Assembly (NCBI GenBank): GCA_028285685.1
Contig: JANQOR010000010.1
Coordinates: 92,462 to 156,461, forward strand
Source of the DNA: Cyclobacteriaceae bacterium
GTDB lineage: Bacteria > Bacteroidota > Bacteroidia > Cytophagales > Cyclobacteriaceae
Direction of reading: 5' to 3'
Length of the DNA stretch: 64,000 nucleotides
The number at the start of each line of letters is the position of its first letter. Positions within the stretch are counted from its first letter, which is position 1. This document shows positions 34,906 through 44,237 of this stretch, in pieces. A program made the position numbers and the translations under genes. The notes beneath the pieces were generated by a model. It was given only the letters and a program-made list of their open reading frames with translations, was not told the DNA's origin and made no database searches.

Positions 34906-35718
34906 ATGAAAAAAATAGCCTTACTCCTGATGATTGCTCTTGCCTTTGTAGGTGTTCAGTGCAGCAGCGTTCCTCTTAGTGGACGCTCCCAACTAAGTCT
35001 TGTCGGAAACGATAAGATCTTTCCGATGAGTTATCAACAATACGAGGTAGTTAAGAACGAGGGAAACGTCGTAACTGGTACAGAGCAAGCTCAGATGGTG
35101 AAACGAGTCGGCACTCGTATTCAGCGGGCCGTAGAGCAGTATTTTGCAGATCAGGGGCAAGCAAACTATTTGGATGATTATCAGTGGGAATTCAACCTGA
35201 TCGACGAAGAGGTGGTCAATGCCTGGTGTATGCCAGGAGGAAAGGTGGCATTTTATACGGGTATTATGCCGATCTGTCAAGATGAGGAAGGAGTTGCTGT
35301 AGTGATGGGACACGAGGTAGCCCATGCAATCGCCAACCATGGACGTGAGCGAATCAGCCAACAGTATGCTGCGCAGGCAGGGCTTGGGGTAGTAGGTGCA
35401 GTACTCGGTGCTGGAACAGCGGCAGGCCCTGGCCCGGAATTGATTATGCAAGGTGCGGGGGCCGCAACTTCATTGGGAATCCTGGCATTTTCCAGAAAAC
35501 ACGAGTCCGAAGCAGATAAACTGGGGCTTTACTTTATGGCAATGGCGGGCTACGATCCGCAACATGCACCAAAGTTTTGGGAGCGAATGGCCGCTAACAG
35601 CGGAGGAGAACAACCCCCAGAATTTACTTCCACACACCCATCACATGATACGCGAATCTCAGATTTGAATGCCAATATGCCGAAGGCAATGGAATATTAT
35701 CGTAAGGCTAGGAATTAG
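34906..35718 (+). CDS. M48-family metallopeptidase lipoprotein
   Basis: A 270-residue lipoprotein (FVGVQC, C19) with the zinc motif HEVAH (H136, E137, H140) and the third ligand region KHESEAD (E202). A glycine/alanine-rich stretch at 155-190 matches the family's usual loop. Related proteins such as BepA and LoiP act in periplasmic quality control of outer-membrane proteins. There is no TPR domain, so it is closer to LoiP/YcaL. TACTTTG at about 34880 is one base short of a -7 box. Confidence 0.9.
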   Translation: MKKIALLLMIALAFVGVQCSSVPLSGRSQLSLVGNDKIFPMSYQQYEVVKNEGNVVTGTEQAQMVKRVGTRIQRAVEQYFADQGQANYLDDYQWEFNLIDEEVVNAWCMPGGKVAFYTGIMPICQDEEGVAVVMGHEVAHAIANHGRERISQQYAAQAGLGVVGAVLGAGTAAGPGPELIMQGAGAATSLGILAFSRKHESEADKLGLYFMAMAGYDPQHAPKFWERMAANSGGEQPPEFTSTHPSHDTRISDLNANMPKAMEYYRKARN

Positions 35719-35725
35719 AAATATC

Positions 35726-36856
35726 TCAATCGTCGGCCGCCTCAAACATTTCCAGATCCAGTGCTGGTATGATCCGACATGCATTTTTGTAATATACTTT
35801 CCTTAGTACTTCATCTGACAGGCCGAGTCCATACATTCTCCAAAACGCATGGTATTTCTTGTAGTAGGGAAAATACTCATCCTCTGATTCCAAGACCCTG
35901 AAGTAGGTGTAAAATTCCTCCTTGTTGTAGGCATCTTTAGCAAAGAGGATTCGATCTTGATATTTTTCAAAGAAAGCTTTCGCACGACGCGGCTGCCTTC
36001 CAAATTCGGCAATCACGGCTCCAATCCCGAAGTTAACATTAGGGTAAGTGTCAAGGTGCTCGCCCGCTTTGTCAAGGTTATTAGCCATCCATCCCATATG
36101 GGCATTTATAAACGTCGTTTTGGGATGTTTTTTAAAAATATTGTGTTGCTCTGCTATGATCTGCTCGAATGGAGCCGGATTATCAGCTGACCTCTTCCTT
36201 CTTGGCCTCAACTTCAACTCTAACCATCGCTCATTGTTAGCATCCATCGGTAGCCAGAATTGGGCCGGATCTGCAGAATGTATAATGACGGGAATCCCCA
36301 ATTTGCCACAAGCTTCCCAAATAGGATCGATACGCGGATCATCAACTGCGACCCTATTGCCCTCACTATCTTTTGTACTGAAGCCAAGACTCTTATATAT
36401 CTTCAACCCTGTGGCTCCATTCTTTACATCCTCTCTTAACTGTCTCACTGCCTCCTTGGCCCATCCATCTTGTCCAATATTTTTGAAAGAGACATTTGTA
36501 AACATCACAATCCTATCTGGTGCCTCTCCTTCTACCCTTCTCACCATTCCAGCCAAATATTCCTGTGAACCAATGTCCCCGGCAGCTCTATCGAACCCTC
36601 GACCGCTGAGGTTCACCATCGCTCTCATGTTCAACTCATTCATCTCTCCTACCAGTGAGGCTATTCGCTCTTTGGTCAAATTCCACTGATGACTGTGTAC
36701 ATCTACAAATGGAAACTTGGCTCTTTTGACAGGATTTTCTGGTACCACAAGTGTTGATGCTGGATCATATTCCTCAAAACTCATGGTAGGTTCCGTATCC
36801 TGACCAATAAGTTGATGGCAGAGAACCAGGGTAATAAGAAGGGTAGAATATCTCAT
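35726..36856 (-). CDS. Exported amidohydrolase-family protein
   Basis: A 376-residue protein with a signal peptide (LLITLVLCHQLIGQ) and a TIM-barrel metal-dependent hydrolase of the amidohydrolase-2 type: VDVHSHQW (HxH), VIIHSADP, FINAHMGWM and LFAKDA supply the metal residues. A wide substrate range (decarboxylases, lactonases) is known for the family, so the reaction is open. It stands alone, convergent with the M48 gene by 7 nt. Confidence 0.82.
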   Translation of the reverse strand: MRYSTLLITLVLCHQLIGQDTEPTMSFEEYDPASTLVVPENPVKRAKFPFVDVHSHQWNLTKERIASLVGEMNELNMRAMVNLSGRGFDRAAGDIGSQEYLAGMVRRVEGEAPDRIVMFTNVSFKNIGQDGWAKEAVRQLREDVKNGATGLKIYKSLGFSTKDSEGNRVAVDDPRIDPIWEACGKLGIPVIIHSADPAQFWLPMDANNERWLELKLRPRRKRSADNPAPFEQIIAEQHNIFKKHPKTTFINAHMGWMANNLDKAGEHLDTYPNVNFGIGAVIAEFGRQPRRAKAFFEKYQDRILFAKDAYNKEEFYTYFRVLESEDEYFPYYKKYHAFWRMYGLGLSDEVLRKVYYKNACRIIPALDLEMFEAADD

Positions 36857-36921
36857 TATTGGGTATTTTTTTTTGCAATTATACGATTCTCTTTTCTTAT
36901 TAGTTCATTCATAGTGGTTCA

Positions 36922-36953
36922 TTGGTATTCAACCGTGAAGCATGGTAATTTCG
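36922..36953 (+). promoter_or_regulatory. Candidate promoter for dCMP deaminase
   Basis: TTG (36922-36924), 21 nt spacer, TAATTTCG (36946-36953), one base off TAnnTTTG. The element ends 4 nt before ATG 36958, which would give a leaderless mRNA. Confidence 0.4.
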
Positions 36954-36957
36954 CATT

Positions 36958-37440
36958 ATGACCCGGCCTGAATTTGACGATATCTACATGGAATTGGCAG
37001 TGAACCTCGCTAAGAGATCGCATTGCATTAAACGACATGTTGGTGCCGTCCTTACAAAAGACACTAGAATCATCTCTATAGGCTACAATGGTCCGCCATC
37101 CGGAACGCACAACTGTGATGTGGAATGGCCTGAGGAAGGTTGCCCGCGAGATTCTAAAGGAGGATGCTCCCTTGCCATTCACGCCGAACAGAACGCTATT
37201 CTGTACGCGGTAAAAAATAAAACCTCAGTTGAAGGAGCTACATTATACGTTACATTATCTCCCTGTTTGGCCTGCTCAAGAATCATCTACTCTATGGGCA
37301 TTGAGAAGGTCATATATCTGAAATCCTACGCTGAATACAAAGGGATTCCTAACGACGAAGGCATTGACTTTTTGAAGAAGTTCGGTGTGGTGGTAGAGAA
37401 GTATGAAGGAAGCTTGGAGAACGTCACAGAATTGGTGTGA
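36958..37440 (+). CDS. dCMP deaminase
   Basis: A 160-residue zinc deaminase of the dCMP/ComEB type. HAEQN (H75, E77) and PCLAC (C103, C106) form the zinc and proton-shuttle site; the additional H/C cluster (C53, C62, C70) matches the second zinc region of dCMP deaminases. It makes dUMP for thymidylate synthesis. It is a single gene. Confidence 0.92.
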   Translation: MTRPEFDDIYMELAVNLAKRSHCIKRHVGAVLTKDTRIISIGYNGPPSGTHNCDVEWPEEGCPRDSKGGCSLAIHAEQNAILYAVKNKTSVEGATLYVTLSPCLACSRIIYSMGIEKVIYLKSYAEYKGIPNDEGIDFLKKFGVVVEKYEGSLENVTELV

Positions 37441-37509
37441 GCTCTCTATCTAGTTTTCTTGGCATGCGATTCTCACAAATACACTAGATTGAGTTAACAA
37501 ATCAAAACC

Positions 37510-38538
37510 ATGAATAACCTGACCCTTTTTTGCTTACTGTCCATCGTTTTTTGCTGCACGCCTAAAAATCAAAAGGAATCTGCTGAAAAAAGTCCTGAGT
37601 CTATTCAAAGAATTGCTTTCGGCTCCTGTAGTCGCCAGAGCATGAAAGATGCTCAGCTGTGGAAAGAAGTGATAGCGGAAAATCCAGATGTGTGGATTTG
37701 GCTCGGAGACAATGTCTATGCAGACACGGAGGATATGGAAAAGATGAAGGCAGACTATGACCTTCAAAAATCTCATCCGGACTATCAGAGGCTGCTACAA
37801 AAAACTGCAGTAGTCGGGACCTGGGATGATCACGATTTCGGAGCTAACGACATCGGGAAGGAATATCCGATGAAAGATGAAAGTAGAGATTTACTTTTTG
37901 ATTTTCTTGACGTTCCAAAAACAAATGAAGCATGGGCCAGAAAAGGCGCCTACCAGACTTACACCTACGGTTTTGAGGACAAGAGAATAAAATTGATTCT
38001 GCTTGATGTTAGGTACTTCAGGGATTCTTTGAAATGGACAATGGATCCCAAAACCGCCCAAGTCAATGAAAAAGGTGACATTTTAGGTGAAGATCAATGG
38101 ACCTGGCTATCAGCAGAACTTGATGACGCAGGATCGGATATGTTCATTTTAGGTTCTGGAATTCAGGTTATCAGTAAAGACCACAGGTTTGAAAAGTGGG
38201 CCAATTTTCCAAGGGCAAAGGATCGACTTTTAAATCTCATCACCGATAAGGTTGAGGTTCCGGTCTTATTCCTTTCTGGTGATCGACATATCTCGGAGGT
38301 TTCTAAACTTGAAATAGCTGGGTACGATTTCCCTCTCTATGATGTTACGTCAAGTAGTCTGACCACTCCTTGGGGTGAACCTGCTCCTGATGTCAACAGC
38401 CACAGAGTTGGTGAAATAATTTATCCGACGAACTTCGCTATTATGGATATAGATTGGAATGAGATGAGGCCTTCTTTGAAGCTTAAGTTTGTTGGAAAGG
38501 ACAACGAAATTCTTCAAGATTTTTCCGTGAGTTACTAA
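37510..38538 (+). CDS. PhoD-like alkaline phosphatase / phosphodiesterase lipoprotein
   Basis: A 342-residue lipoprotein (SIVFCC, C15 or C16). Motifs of the PhoD family are visible in order: IAFGSCSRQ, WLGDNVYAD, TWDDHDFGANDIG, and LSGDRHISE, giving the metal-binding Asp, Asn and His residues. The compact size fits bacterial PhoD-like proteins without the N-terminal domain. It probably releases phosphate from organic esters outside the inner membrane. An imperfect tandem repeat covers its stop codon. Confidence 0.88.
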   Translation: MNNLTLFCLLSIVFCCTPKNQKESAEKSPESIQRIAFGSCSRQSMKDAQLWKEVIAENPDVWIWLGDNVYADTEDMEKMKADYDLQKSHPDYQRLLQKTAVVGTWDDHDFGANDIGKEYPMKDESRDLLFDFLDVPKTNEAWARKGAYQTYTYGFEDKRIKLILLDVRYFRDSLKWTMDPKTAQVNEKGDILGEDQWTWLSAELDDAGSDMFILGSGIQVISKDHRFEKWANFPRAKDRLLNLITDKVEVPVLFLSGDRHISEVSKLEIAGYDFPLYDVTSSSLTTPWGEPAPDVNSHRVGEIIYPTNFAIMDIDWNEMRPSLKLKFVGKDNEILQDFSVSY

Positions 38539-38570
38539 AATTTTTCCACCAACTACTAAAAATTTTCCAC
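38532..38570 (+). repeat. Imperfect tandem repeat over the phoD-like stop codon
   Basis: TTACTAAAATTTTTCCAC (38532-38549) is followed by CTACTAAAAATTTTCCAC (38553-38570), a period of 21 nt. The first copy contains the stop codon. It looks like a local duplication. Confidence 0.55.
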
Positions 38571-38588
38571 AATTATTAGAAAGGTGAT

Positions 38589-38617
38589 AAAAGCACTGCA
38601 CTTGCTTTTGCAATTTT
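38589..38617 (+). terminator. Possible terminator after the phoD-like gene
   Basis: AAAAGCA (38589-38595) pairs with TGCTTTT (38603-38609) around a 7-nt loop, followed a few bases later by five T residues. The stem is AT-rich, so strength is uncertain. The rest of the spacer to 38785 is AT-rich and shows no gene. Confidence 0.4.
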
Positions 38618-38785
38618 TCAAAAAACAAGTGTTACCTAATACCCCTTTTTCGTATTAAATAGTACAGATCTGTTGAATGTTGATGCAAATTTGACGGTAT
38701 ACCTTTTGTCTACAATTTTTATTAATCCTTTAGGTAAGAGATCGTTATCATTGTATTATCGTTTGCCAGCGATTGGGAAATTTTA

Positions 38786-39703
38786 ATGGGATTTTTCTTT
38801 AGAAAGTTAGGAACCACTATTTTTTGCATTCTGATATTGTCAGGGTTAACGCATGCACAAGCATACAATGACGAGTTCTGGGATAATCCGAATGTGATCT
38901 GGAAAACCTATACCGGAACGATTATCACGGCAGCCTTTGCCAAGAAAATGCACACCCAAGGCAACTATGGCATCATGGAAAGAGAACTGCGCGGAGGGAG
39001 AAAAGAGGTTAAGATGGTGCCTCCAAAAAAGAAAGTAAAGAAGATTCCGACCAATTTTAACTGGAATGATCCGGCGTTGGTTTTCAAAGATGATGCAGGG
39101 CAACTTCTCCCGAAAGAAATGCCGCATCTGCTATTAAGGTTCAACTCGATCAAATGGAATGTTGATACCTCTGACGCTGGGGACGTTGAGGTAACTTTTA
39201 ATTTGGGTTCGTCCAAGCTATGGAAATCAGCATGGGCAGAATCCAATGTCCAGTACATCAGGGAGTGGGTTGAACGTTGGAAGGGCCAACCATTTCCAAA
39301 TTTTAGCTTCAAGGATTTGGATGGCAAGTTGGTCAACAACAATGTCGTAAAGGGCAAATTTGTAGTTATCAATTTTTGGAGCTCCCAATGCAACACCTGT
39401 CTGAAAGAGATCAGTCAGTTAAACAAAACCACAGAAGCATTTTATGATGAAGATGATGTGGTGTTCCTGGCTCCCACTTTTGAATTATCAGGAACGACTA
39501 ATCAATTCCTAAGCAGCAAAAAATTCAACTACACAGTTCTTAGCGATGCGCAATCTCTTATGGACGAGCTCGCTCTGGAGTATTATCCTACCCACATGAT
39601 CCTTGACAAGGAGGGTAATATCTTAGATATCAATGTGGGAGGAGCATACAATATTGGTGAGGAGATAGGGAAAAAACTGAGCTGGCTTCTAACTTCTGAA
39701 TAA
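38786..39703 (+). CDS. Exported thioredoxin-like (TlpA/redoxin) protein
   Basis: A 305-residue protein with a signal peptide (FCILILSGLTHAQA). The N-terminal about 165 residues have no family I recognise. The C-terminal thioredoxin fold (about 170-305) has FPNFSFKDLDGKLV, the active site NFWSSQCNTC (C202, C205) and the cis-Pro region YPTHMILDKEG. It probably acts as a periplasmic disulfide reductase or peroxide-linked redoxin. Downstream it is convergent with a TonB-dependent receptor gene. Confidence 0.85.
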   Translation: MGFFFRKLGTTIFCILILSGLTHAQAYNDEFWDNPNVIWKTYTGTIITAAFAKKMHTQGNYGIMERELRGGRKEVKMVPPKKKVKKIPTNFNWNDPALVFKDDAGQLLPKEMPHLLLRFNSIKWNVDTSDAGDVEVTFNLGSSKLWKSAWAESNVQYIREWVERWKGQPFPNFSFKDLDGKLVNNNVVKGKFVVINFWSSQCNTCLKEISQLNKTTEAFYDEDDVVFLAPTFELSGTTNQFLSSKKFNYTVLSDAQSLMDELALEYYPTHMILDKEGNILDINVGGAYNIGEEIGKKLSWLLTSE

Positions 39704-39730
39704 TTTATCTCCAGATGAAGAAGGAGAAGG

Positions 39731-42205
39731 CTAGAAACCTTCCCCTTCAAACTCACCCTCTTCAAACGATCTTCGTGATCTTCTCTCCCGTTGTTTCTTC
39801 TGATTTAGGCGGTAGGTGAAAGAGAACTGAGTAGTTCTTGATCTCCATTGAAATTCACTTACCTCATGGAACCCGGGATTGAATGTTTCACCCCGATACT
39901 TTCGGTTGTTCAACAAGTCCCTCACACTTAAGGATATGGTCCCATTCTTTTTCATCACATCCCTTGAAAAACCCAAATCGATAGATGTAATTGAAAACCT
40001 CTTCCCCTGGACGGTATTTCTTGGTGCCCGGTAGCTAATGTTGATCTGAGCATCAAACAGTTTGTTCAGTTTGAGATTGTTGCTTAATCTGGTAGTAAGG
40101 GACGTGGCGGTTGCTGAATTAAAAGTGGTAACTTGGTTTTCAAAAGAGACCGAACCTCCGGGCGTGAAAGATCTAAAGAAGTTCAAGTTTCCACTGACAC
40201 GATACCATTTGGCAACGTCTTTAGATGCGTTCAACTCAATTCCATAAGAATCTTCTTTAGAAACATTGAATGGTCTTGTTGTTGTGATTCCTTCATCATC
40301 AGTAGATCGCAGACGTTGCGTGATACCCTCAGAATGGCGATAGTAAACACCAGCATAAAACGAAGAGCTGCGGTTGTTCATTAGATATCCCGTCTCGTAG
40401 GAATCGGTGAAGACGGGTTGCAAAAATGGATTCCCAACAAAAAGATTCCTTGTATCAGCAATTGAGAAAAAAGGATTTAAAAATCGACCTCTTGGTCTAC
40501 GGATCCTGCGGCTGTAGCTGGCTTGAACAGAGTGTTTCTCGTTCAATTGATATGTCAAAAATGTACTTGGAAAAAAGTTGCTGTACTTCTGGACGTTACG
40601 TTGGTCCTGTGTTTTTTGGAAAGTAGTCAGATTCGTGTCCTCATATCGTATGCCAAGCTGCCAGGAAAGTTTGTTGATCTTATTGCTGACGATACCGTAT
40701 ACTGCAAAGACTTTTTCTTCATATTCGAAATTGTTGGAAATATCTGTATCAATTTGATACACACCGAAAGCGTCCTGCTCCTCCACTATATAATCGTTGC
40801 CAACAAGACGATCGGTGTACCTAAAACCACCTTCAAGTCTACCGTCCTTCCCGAATGGATGAACATAGTCTGATTGAAGCATCAGCCGCTCTTCTATCTC
40901 ATCGTTGTTTGACCGTTGATACAATCTAGGCAGCTGGTTACCTAGTGTGATCCCTGTTGATTCAACCAAATCGGAACCTTCAATTTCATTGTTGTTCTGG
41001 TATTGAATATCAGCGGTCAGTTTCTGGCCTTTTCTTTTAAAGTTCCTGGTGTAGTTTATTGAATATTCAAGGTTTTCATCGTCTTCCAATTCATCATCAA
41101 GCCGAACAGTTACTGAGTCCTCGCCCGATGCAATAAAATGATCAAAATACTCGATGGTCGTTTCGTTGTCTTCGTCAGAAAATCGATATAGGAACGACAA
41201 TGTGATTGTACTCTGATCATTTAAAAAGAAATCCGCACCAAAACGAGTACTATAGTTGATCCCTCCCCTGTTCATATCTCGTGTACGATTTGTGGTTCGA
41301 GTTACCGGATCACCGAATTCCTGAAACGCATCACCTGAACCTGGAATTCCTCTATAGCTTATACCGAAGTTGGTAAAGAAATTCACCCAATCTTTCCTGA
41401 AGTTCAGATTGATCGAACCACCATGATTGGCAGGTATACCGGTATTGATCTGAAAGCTCCCATTCACTCCTTTTGCCTTTTCCTTTTTCAAGACAATATT
41501 GATAATGCCAGCCAATCCCTCCGCATCATACCTGGCAGATGGATTTGTTATGATCTCAACTCTCTCCACCAGGTTCCCATTGAGCTGTCTCAGCGCATCG
41601 TTACTCGACAAGCCGACGAGACCCGATGGTTTGCCATCGATCAATATTCTTACATTTTCACTACCTCGAAGGCTAACATTCCCTTCTACGTCTACCTGGA
41701 CGGATGGCAGGTTGTCCAGAATATCCGTAGCACTCCCCCCAAGATTGCTTAGGTCCTTACCGATATTAAAGACTTTTTTGTCCAACGTTAACTCCATCTG
41801 AGTTCGCTCGGCTTGCACAACCACTTCTTCAAGTAATCTCTGATCTTGCTTTATTTGAATTTTTCCTGCATCAAAAGAGAAATTTCCACGACCTAGGTTC
41901 ACGTTGGAGACAATTACATCTTCATAACCCATAAATTGTATTTTCAGGTAATGCCTACCTGGGCCCGTCTCGATGTTGAAGAAACCTTTTTCATCAGAGA
42001 TCCCACCAGTAACGAGCGTTGAATCAGAAACTTTAAAAACACTTATCGTGGCAAATTCAACAGGAGTGTCAGATCCTTCCTCTACCAACTTTCCGGAAAT
42101 GGAAAAAGACGGTCGCTGACCACCTCTACTCCATTGCCCGTTTTGACCGCTGGCTGAAAAGAATATGACCACTGAAAAAAGTAAAAAAGAAAACTTTCTA
42201 AACAT
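39731..42205 (-). CDS. Outer-membrane TonB-dependent receptor with carboxypeptidase-like N-terminal domain
   Basis: An 824-residue protein: signal peptide (FLLFSVVIFFSASGQ), carboxypeptidase-regulatory-like domain (about 35-120; ISGKLVEEGSDTPVEFATISVF), plug (about 125-235; LDNLPSVQVDVEGNVSLRGSENVRILIDGKP, then NPSARYDAEGLAGIINI) and a beta barrel. It belongs to the large 'outer membrane beta-barrel family' of Bacteroidota with the plug at the start of the barrel. The Gly/Arg-rich tail is atypical of a pure strand end. It lies 61 nt downstream of a histidine kinase gene on the same strand and is probably in the same operon; the ligand is unknown. Confidence 0.88.
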   Translation of the reverse strand: MFRKFSFLLFSVVIFFSASGQNGQWSRGGQRPSFSISGKLVEEGSDTPVEFATISVFKVSDSTLVTGGISDEKGFFNIETGPGRHYLKIQFMGYEDVIVSNVNLGRGNFSFDAGKIQIKQDQRLLEEVVVQAERTQMELTLDKKVFNIGKDLSNLGGSATDILDNLPSVQVDVEGNVSLRGSENVRILIDGKPSGLVGLSSNDALRQLNGNLVERVEIITNPSARYDAEGLAGIINIVLKKEKAKGVNGSFQINTGIPANHGGSINLNFRKDWVNFFTNFGISYRGIPGSGDAFQEFGDPVTRTTNRTRDMNRGGINYSTRFGADFFLNDQSTITLSFLYRFSDEDNETTIEYFDHFIASGEDSVTVRLDDELEDDENLEYSINYTRNFKRKGQKLTADIQYQNNNEIEGSDLVESTGITLGNQLPRLYQRSNNDEIEERLMLQSDYVHPFGKDGRLEGGFRYTDRLVGNDYIVEEQDAFGVYQIDTDISNNFEYEEKVFAVYGIVSNKINKLSWQLGIRYEDTNLTTFQKTQDQRNVQKYSNFFPSTFLTYQLNEKHSVQASYSRRIRRPRGRFLNPFFSIADTRNLFVGNPFLQPVFTDSYETGYLMNNRSSSFYAGVYYRHSEGITQRLRSTDDEGITTTRPFNVSKEDSYGIELNASKDVAKWYRVSGNLNFFRSFTPGGSVSFENQVTTFNSATATSLTTRLSNNLKLNKLFDAQINISYRAPRNTVQGKRFSITSIDLGFSRDVMKKNGTISLSVRDLLNNRKYRGETFNPGFHEVSEFQWRSRTTQFSFTYRLNQKKQRERRSRRSFEEGEFEGEGF

Positions 42206-42266
42206 GATTATGCAATACTAAGACCTGATTCTGATTAGATTTTGAAGCTTTTAGGCCGGCTCATAG

Positions 42267-43520
42267 CTAAAAACTGACTTTCACGGTGTGTTGTTTATCT
42301 GACTGAAAATATTCTAGTCGGCAAGAATACAAATCACATATCTTCTTGACGATCGCTAATCCCAAACCCAGAGAGTTTGATGACTGATTAGATTTCTTGA
42401 ACCTGTGAAAAAGTTCATTTGGATCTATTTCCAGATCAGGCCCAGAATTTCTAATTTCTAACATATCTTCTTGAAGAGAAACATGAATTGCTCCGTTTTC
42501 CCAATTGTGCCGGACCGCATTGTTTAGGAGATTCGTTAAAAGAAGTTCACAAAGAACCTCATCTGCATCTATTTTCACATGGGGTTGAATCTCAACAGTT
42601 AAACTTATTGATTTCAGTTCAATCAGCTCCTTAAATTCATTGAGCATTTTATCAACCTGACTCGAAAGGTTGATGGACGATACTTGATCGAATTCCTTGT
42701 TTTCAATCCTGGTGAGGATGGACAAAGAGGTGCTCAGGTTTTTAAGTCTGCTTAAGGTGTGCTGCGCCGAACTAATTTGATTGACTTGATCTTCGTCAAG
42801 TTTATTCGAATCAAGAAGTACCTCTAACTTGCCCTGAATAATAGCTATCGGAGTCTGTAGTTCATGGGAGGCATTCTCAGAGAACTCCTTCAATGATTGA
42901 TAATCGGATTTCACCTTCTCTGTCATTTCCTCCAGAAATTGATTCAATCTCTTGAACTCTGCGATTCCCGTTTTTGGAAAGGAAATTACTGAGTCCTCGT
43001 CCTTAAGTGAGAATTTTTTAATTGCCTGAAGGGTCAGATTAAAAGGCCGCAACATGTATGCTGAGACAATGAAACCCACGACAATCACAGCTCCCAGCAG
43101 GATCAAATATATTTTCACTAGCGACTCTACCAAACCATCCTTTATATCATCCGGCTCGACGATCACATCGTAAATGATCACCCGATAACTTTTTCCATTC
43201 AAGTTCTTGATGGCCTCAAGCTTCAGGTGAGTCTCCATACGTTCCAACTGGGCATGCATTACAAGTGTGTCTGAAAAGACGACCTTCTCTTCACTTATGG
43301 TCTCAAGTGGGATAATAGTAAGTTTATTCCTCTCTAAAGTATCCTCCGGATTCCTTCGTTCTATGATAAGGGAGACCCTATTAAGTCGCTCCCGGAGAAA
43401 ACGCTTCTGTTCCGCGTCCACTTCCCCCATCATGACATTAAAACTAATAACGCCACCGATCAGAAAAACGACTAACGAAACAGCAACAAAAAGTAAGGTT
43501 ACCCTGATAATGAGATTCAT
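42267..43520 (-). CDS. Sensor histidine kinase
   Basis: A 417-residue kinase with two membrane helices (about 5-27 and 133-155) around a periplasmic sensor of about 100 residues, a HAMP-like linker, the dimerisation box SENASHELQTPIA (phospho-acceptor H219) and an HATPase domain with LLTNLLNNAVRHN (N box), IRNSGPD and GLGLAIVKKI. Its start overlaps the response regulator stop by ATGA. It probably senses an envelope signal; the receptor gene downstream is a candidate target. Confidence 0.93.
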   Translation of the reverse strand: MNLIIRVTLLFVAVSLVVFLIGGVISFNVMMGEVDAEQKRFLRERLNRVSLIIERRNPEDTLERNKLTIIPLETISEEKVVFSDTLVMHAQLERMETHLKLEAIKNLNGKSYRVIIYDVIVEPDDIKDGLVESLVKIYLILLGAVIVVGFIVSAYMLRPFNLTLQAIKKFSLKDEDSVISFPKTGIAEFKRLNQFLEEMTEKVKSDYQSLKEFSENASHELQTPIAIIQGKLEVLLDSNKLDEDQVNQISSAQHTLSRLKNLSTSLSILTRIENKEFDQVSSINLSSQVDKMLNEFKELIELKSISLTVEIQPHVKIDADEVLCELLLTNLLNNAVRHNWENGAIHVSLQEDMLEIRNSGPDLEIDPNELFHRFKKSNQSSNSLGLGLAIVKKICDLYSCRLEYFQSDKQHTVKVSF

Positions 43521-44194
43521 ACACTCCTGACTTTATAGCCCACACCATAAACCGTATCCAAATAATCCTCTCCTCCCGCTTTTGTGATCTTTTTCCTGAG
43601 ATTTTTGATATGCTGGTATACAAAATCAAACGAATCTGCGGCATCCATATAATCTCCCCATAAGTGCTCGGCAATTGCCTGTTTGGTGAGCAGCCTCTTT
43701 CTATTCACAAAAAAGTAGTGTAATAATTCAAATTCCTTCTTCGTTAGGTCCAGAAGTTGATCATGGACATGAACCTCATGAGTGTCTAAATTGATTTGTA
43801 TCTCATTAAGAGCAACAACATTCTCGCCTTTTTGCAATCGTCGGCGAAAAACAGCTTTTATTCGTGCATTAAGCTCAACTAAGTGAAAAGGCTTAGGTAA
43901 GTAGTCATCGGCACCGAGATCCAACCCCTTGAGCCTGTCATCTAGCGCATTCTTTGCAGAGATGATGATCACTCCCATCTCCGGCCAGTTCCTTTTGACT
44001 ACCTCTAAAAGTTCAAGACCATTACCATCTGGTAGCATAATATCTAGTATGAGAATGTCATATTGGTATCCATGTAACTTCTCAGAAGCAGCAGTAAAGG
44101 AATTTGCATATTCGCAAACGTCCCCTTCCCTCGAAAAGTAGTTATGGATGCTATTGGCGAGCTCTACCTGATCCTCTACAAGTAGGAGTTTCAT
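43517..44194 (-). CDS. OmpR-family response regulator
   Basis: A 225-residue regulator. The receiver keeps the acidic pocket (VEDQ), phospho-acceptor D51 in LILDIMLPDGNG and K101 in LPKPF. The C-terminal winged helix (about 130-225) shows LTKKEFELLHYFFVNRKRLLTKQAIAEHLWG and VYQHIKNLRKKI, typical of OmpR/PhoB. It is the first gene of the operon with the kinase and TonB-dependent receptor. Confidence 0.94.
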   Translation of the reverse strand: MKLLLVEDQVELANSIHNYFSREGDVCEYANSFTAASEKLHGYQYDILILDIMLPDGNGLELLEVVKRNWPEMGVIIISAKNALDDRLKGLDLGADDYLPKPFHLVELNARIKAVFRRRLQKGENVVALNEIQINLDTHEVHVHDQLLDLTKKEFELLHYFFVNRKRLLTKQAIAEHLWGDYMDAADSFDFVYQHIKNLRKKITKAGGEDYLDTVYGVGYKVRSV

Positions 44195-44237
44195 ACTACA
44201 AGGTTACAGGAGTAATTTGAAGAAAATCTGAATTGAA

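Noticed and set aside
36048-36689. 213-residue plus-strand frame
   Set aside because: It is antisense to the amidohydrolase gene, whose motifs are all in the minus frame.
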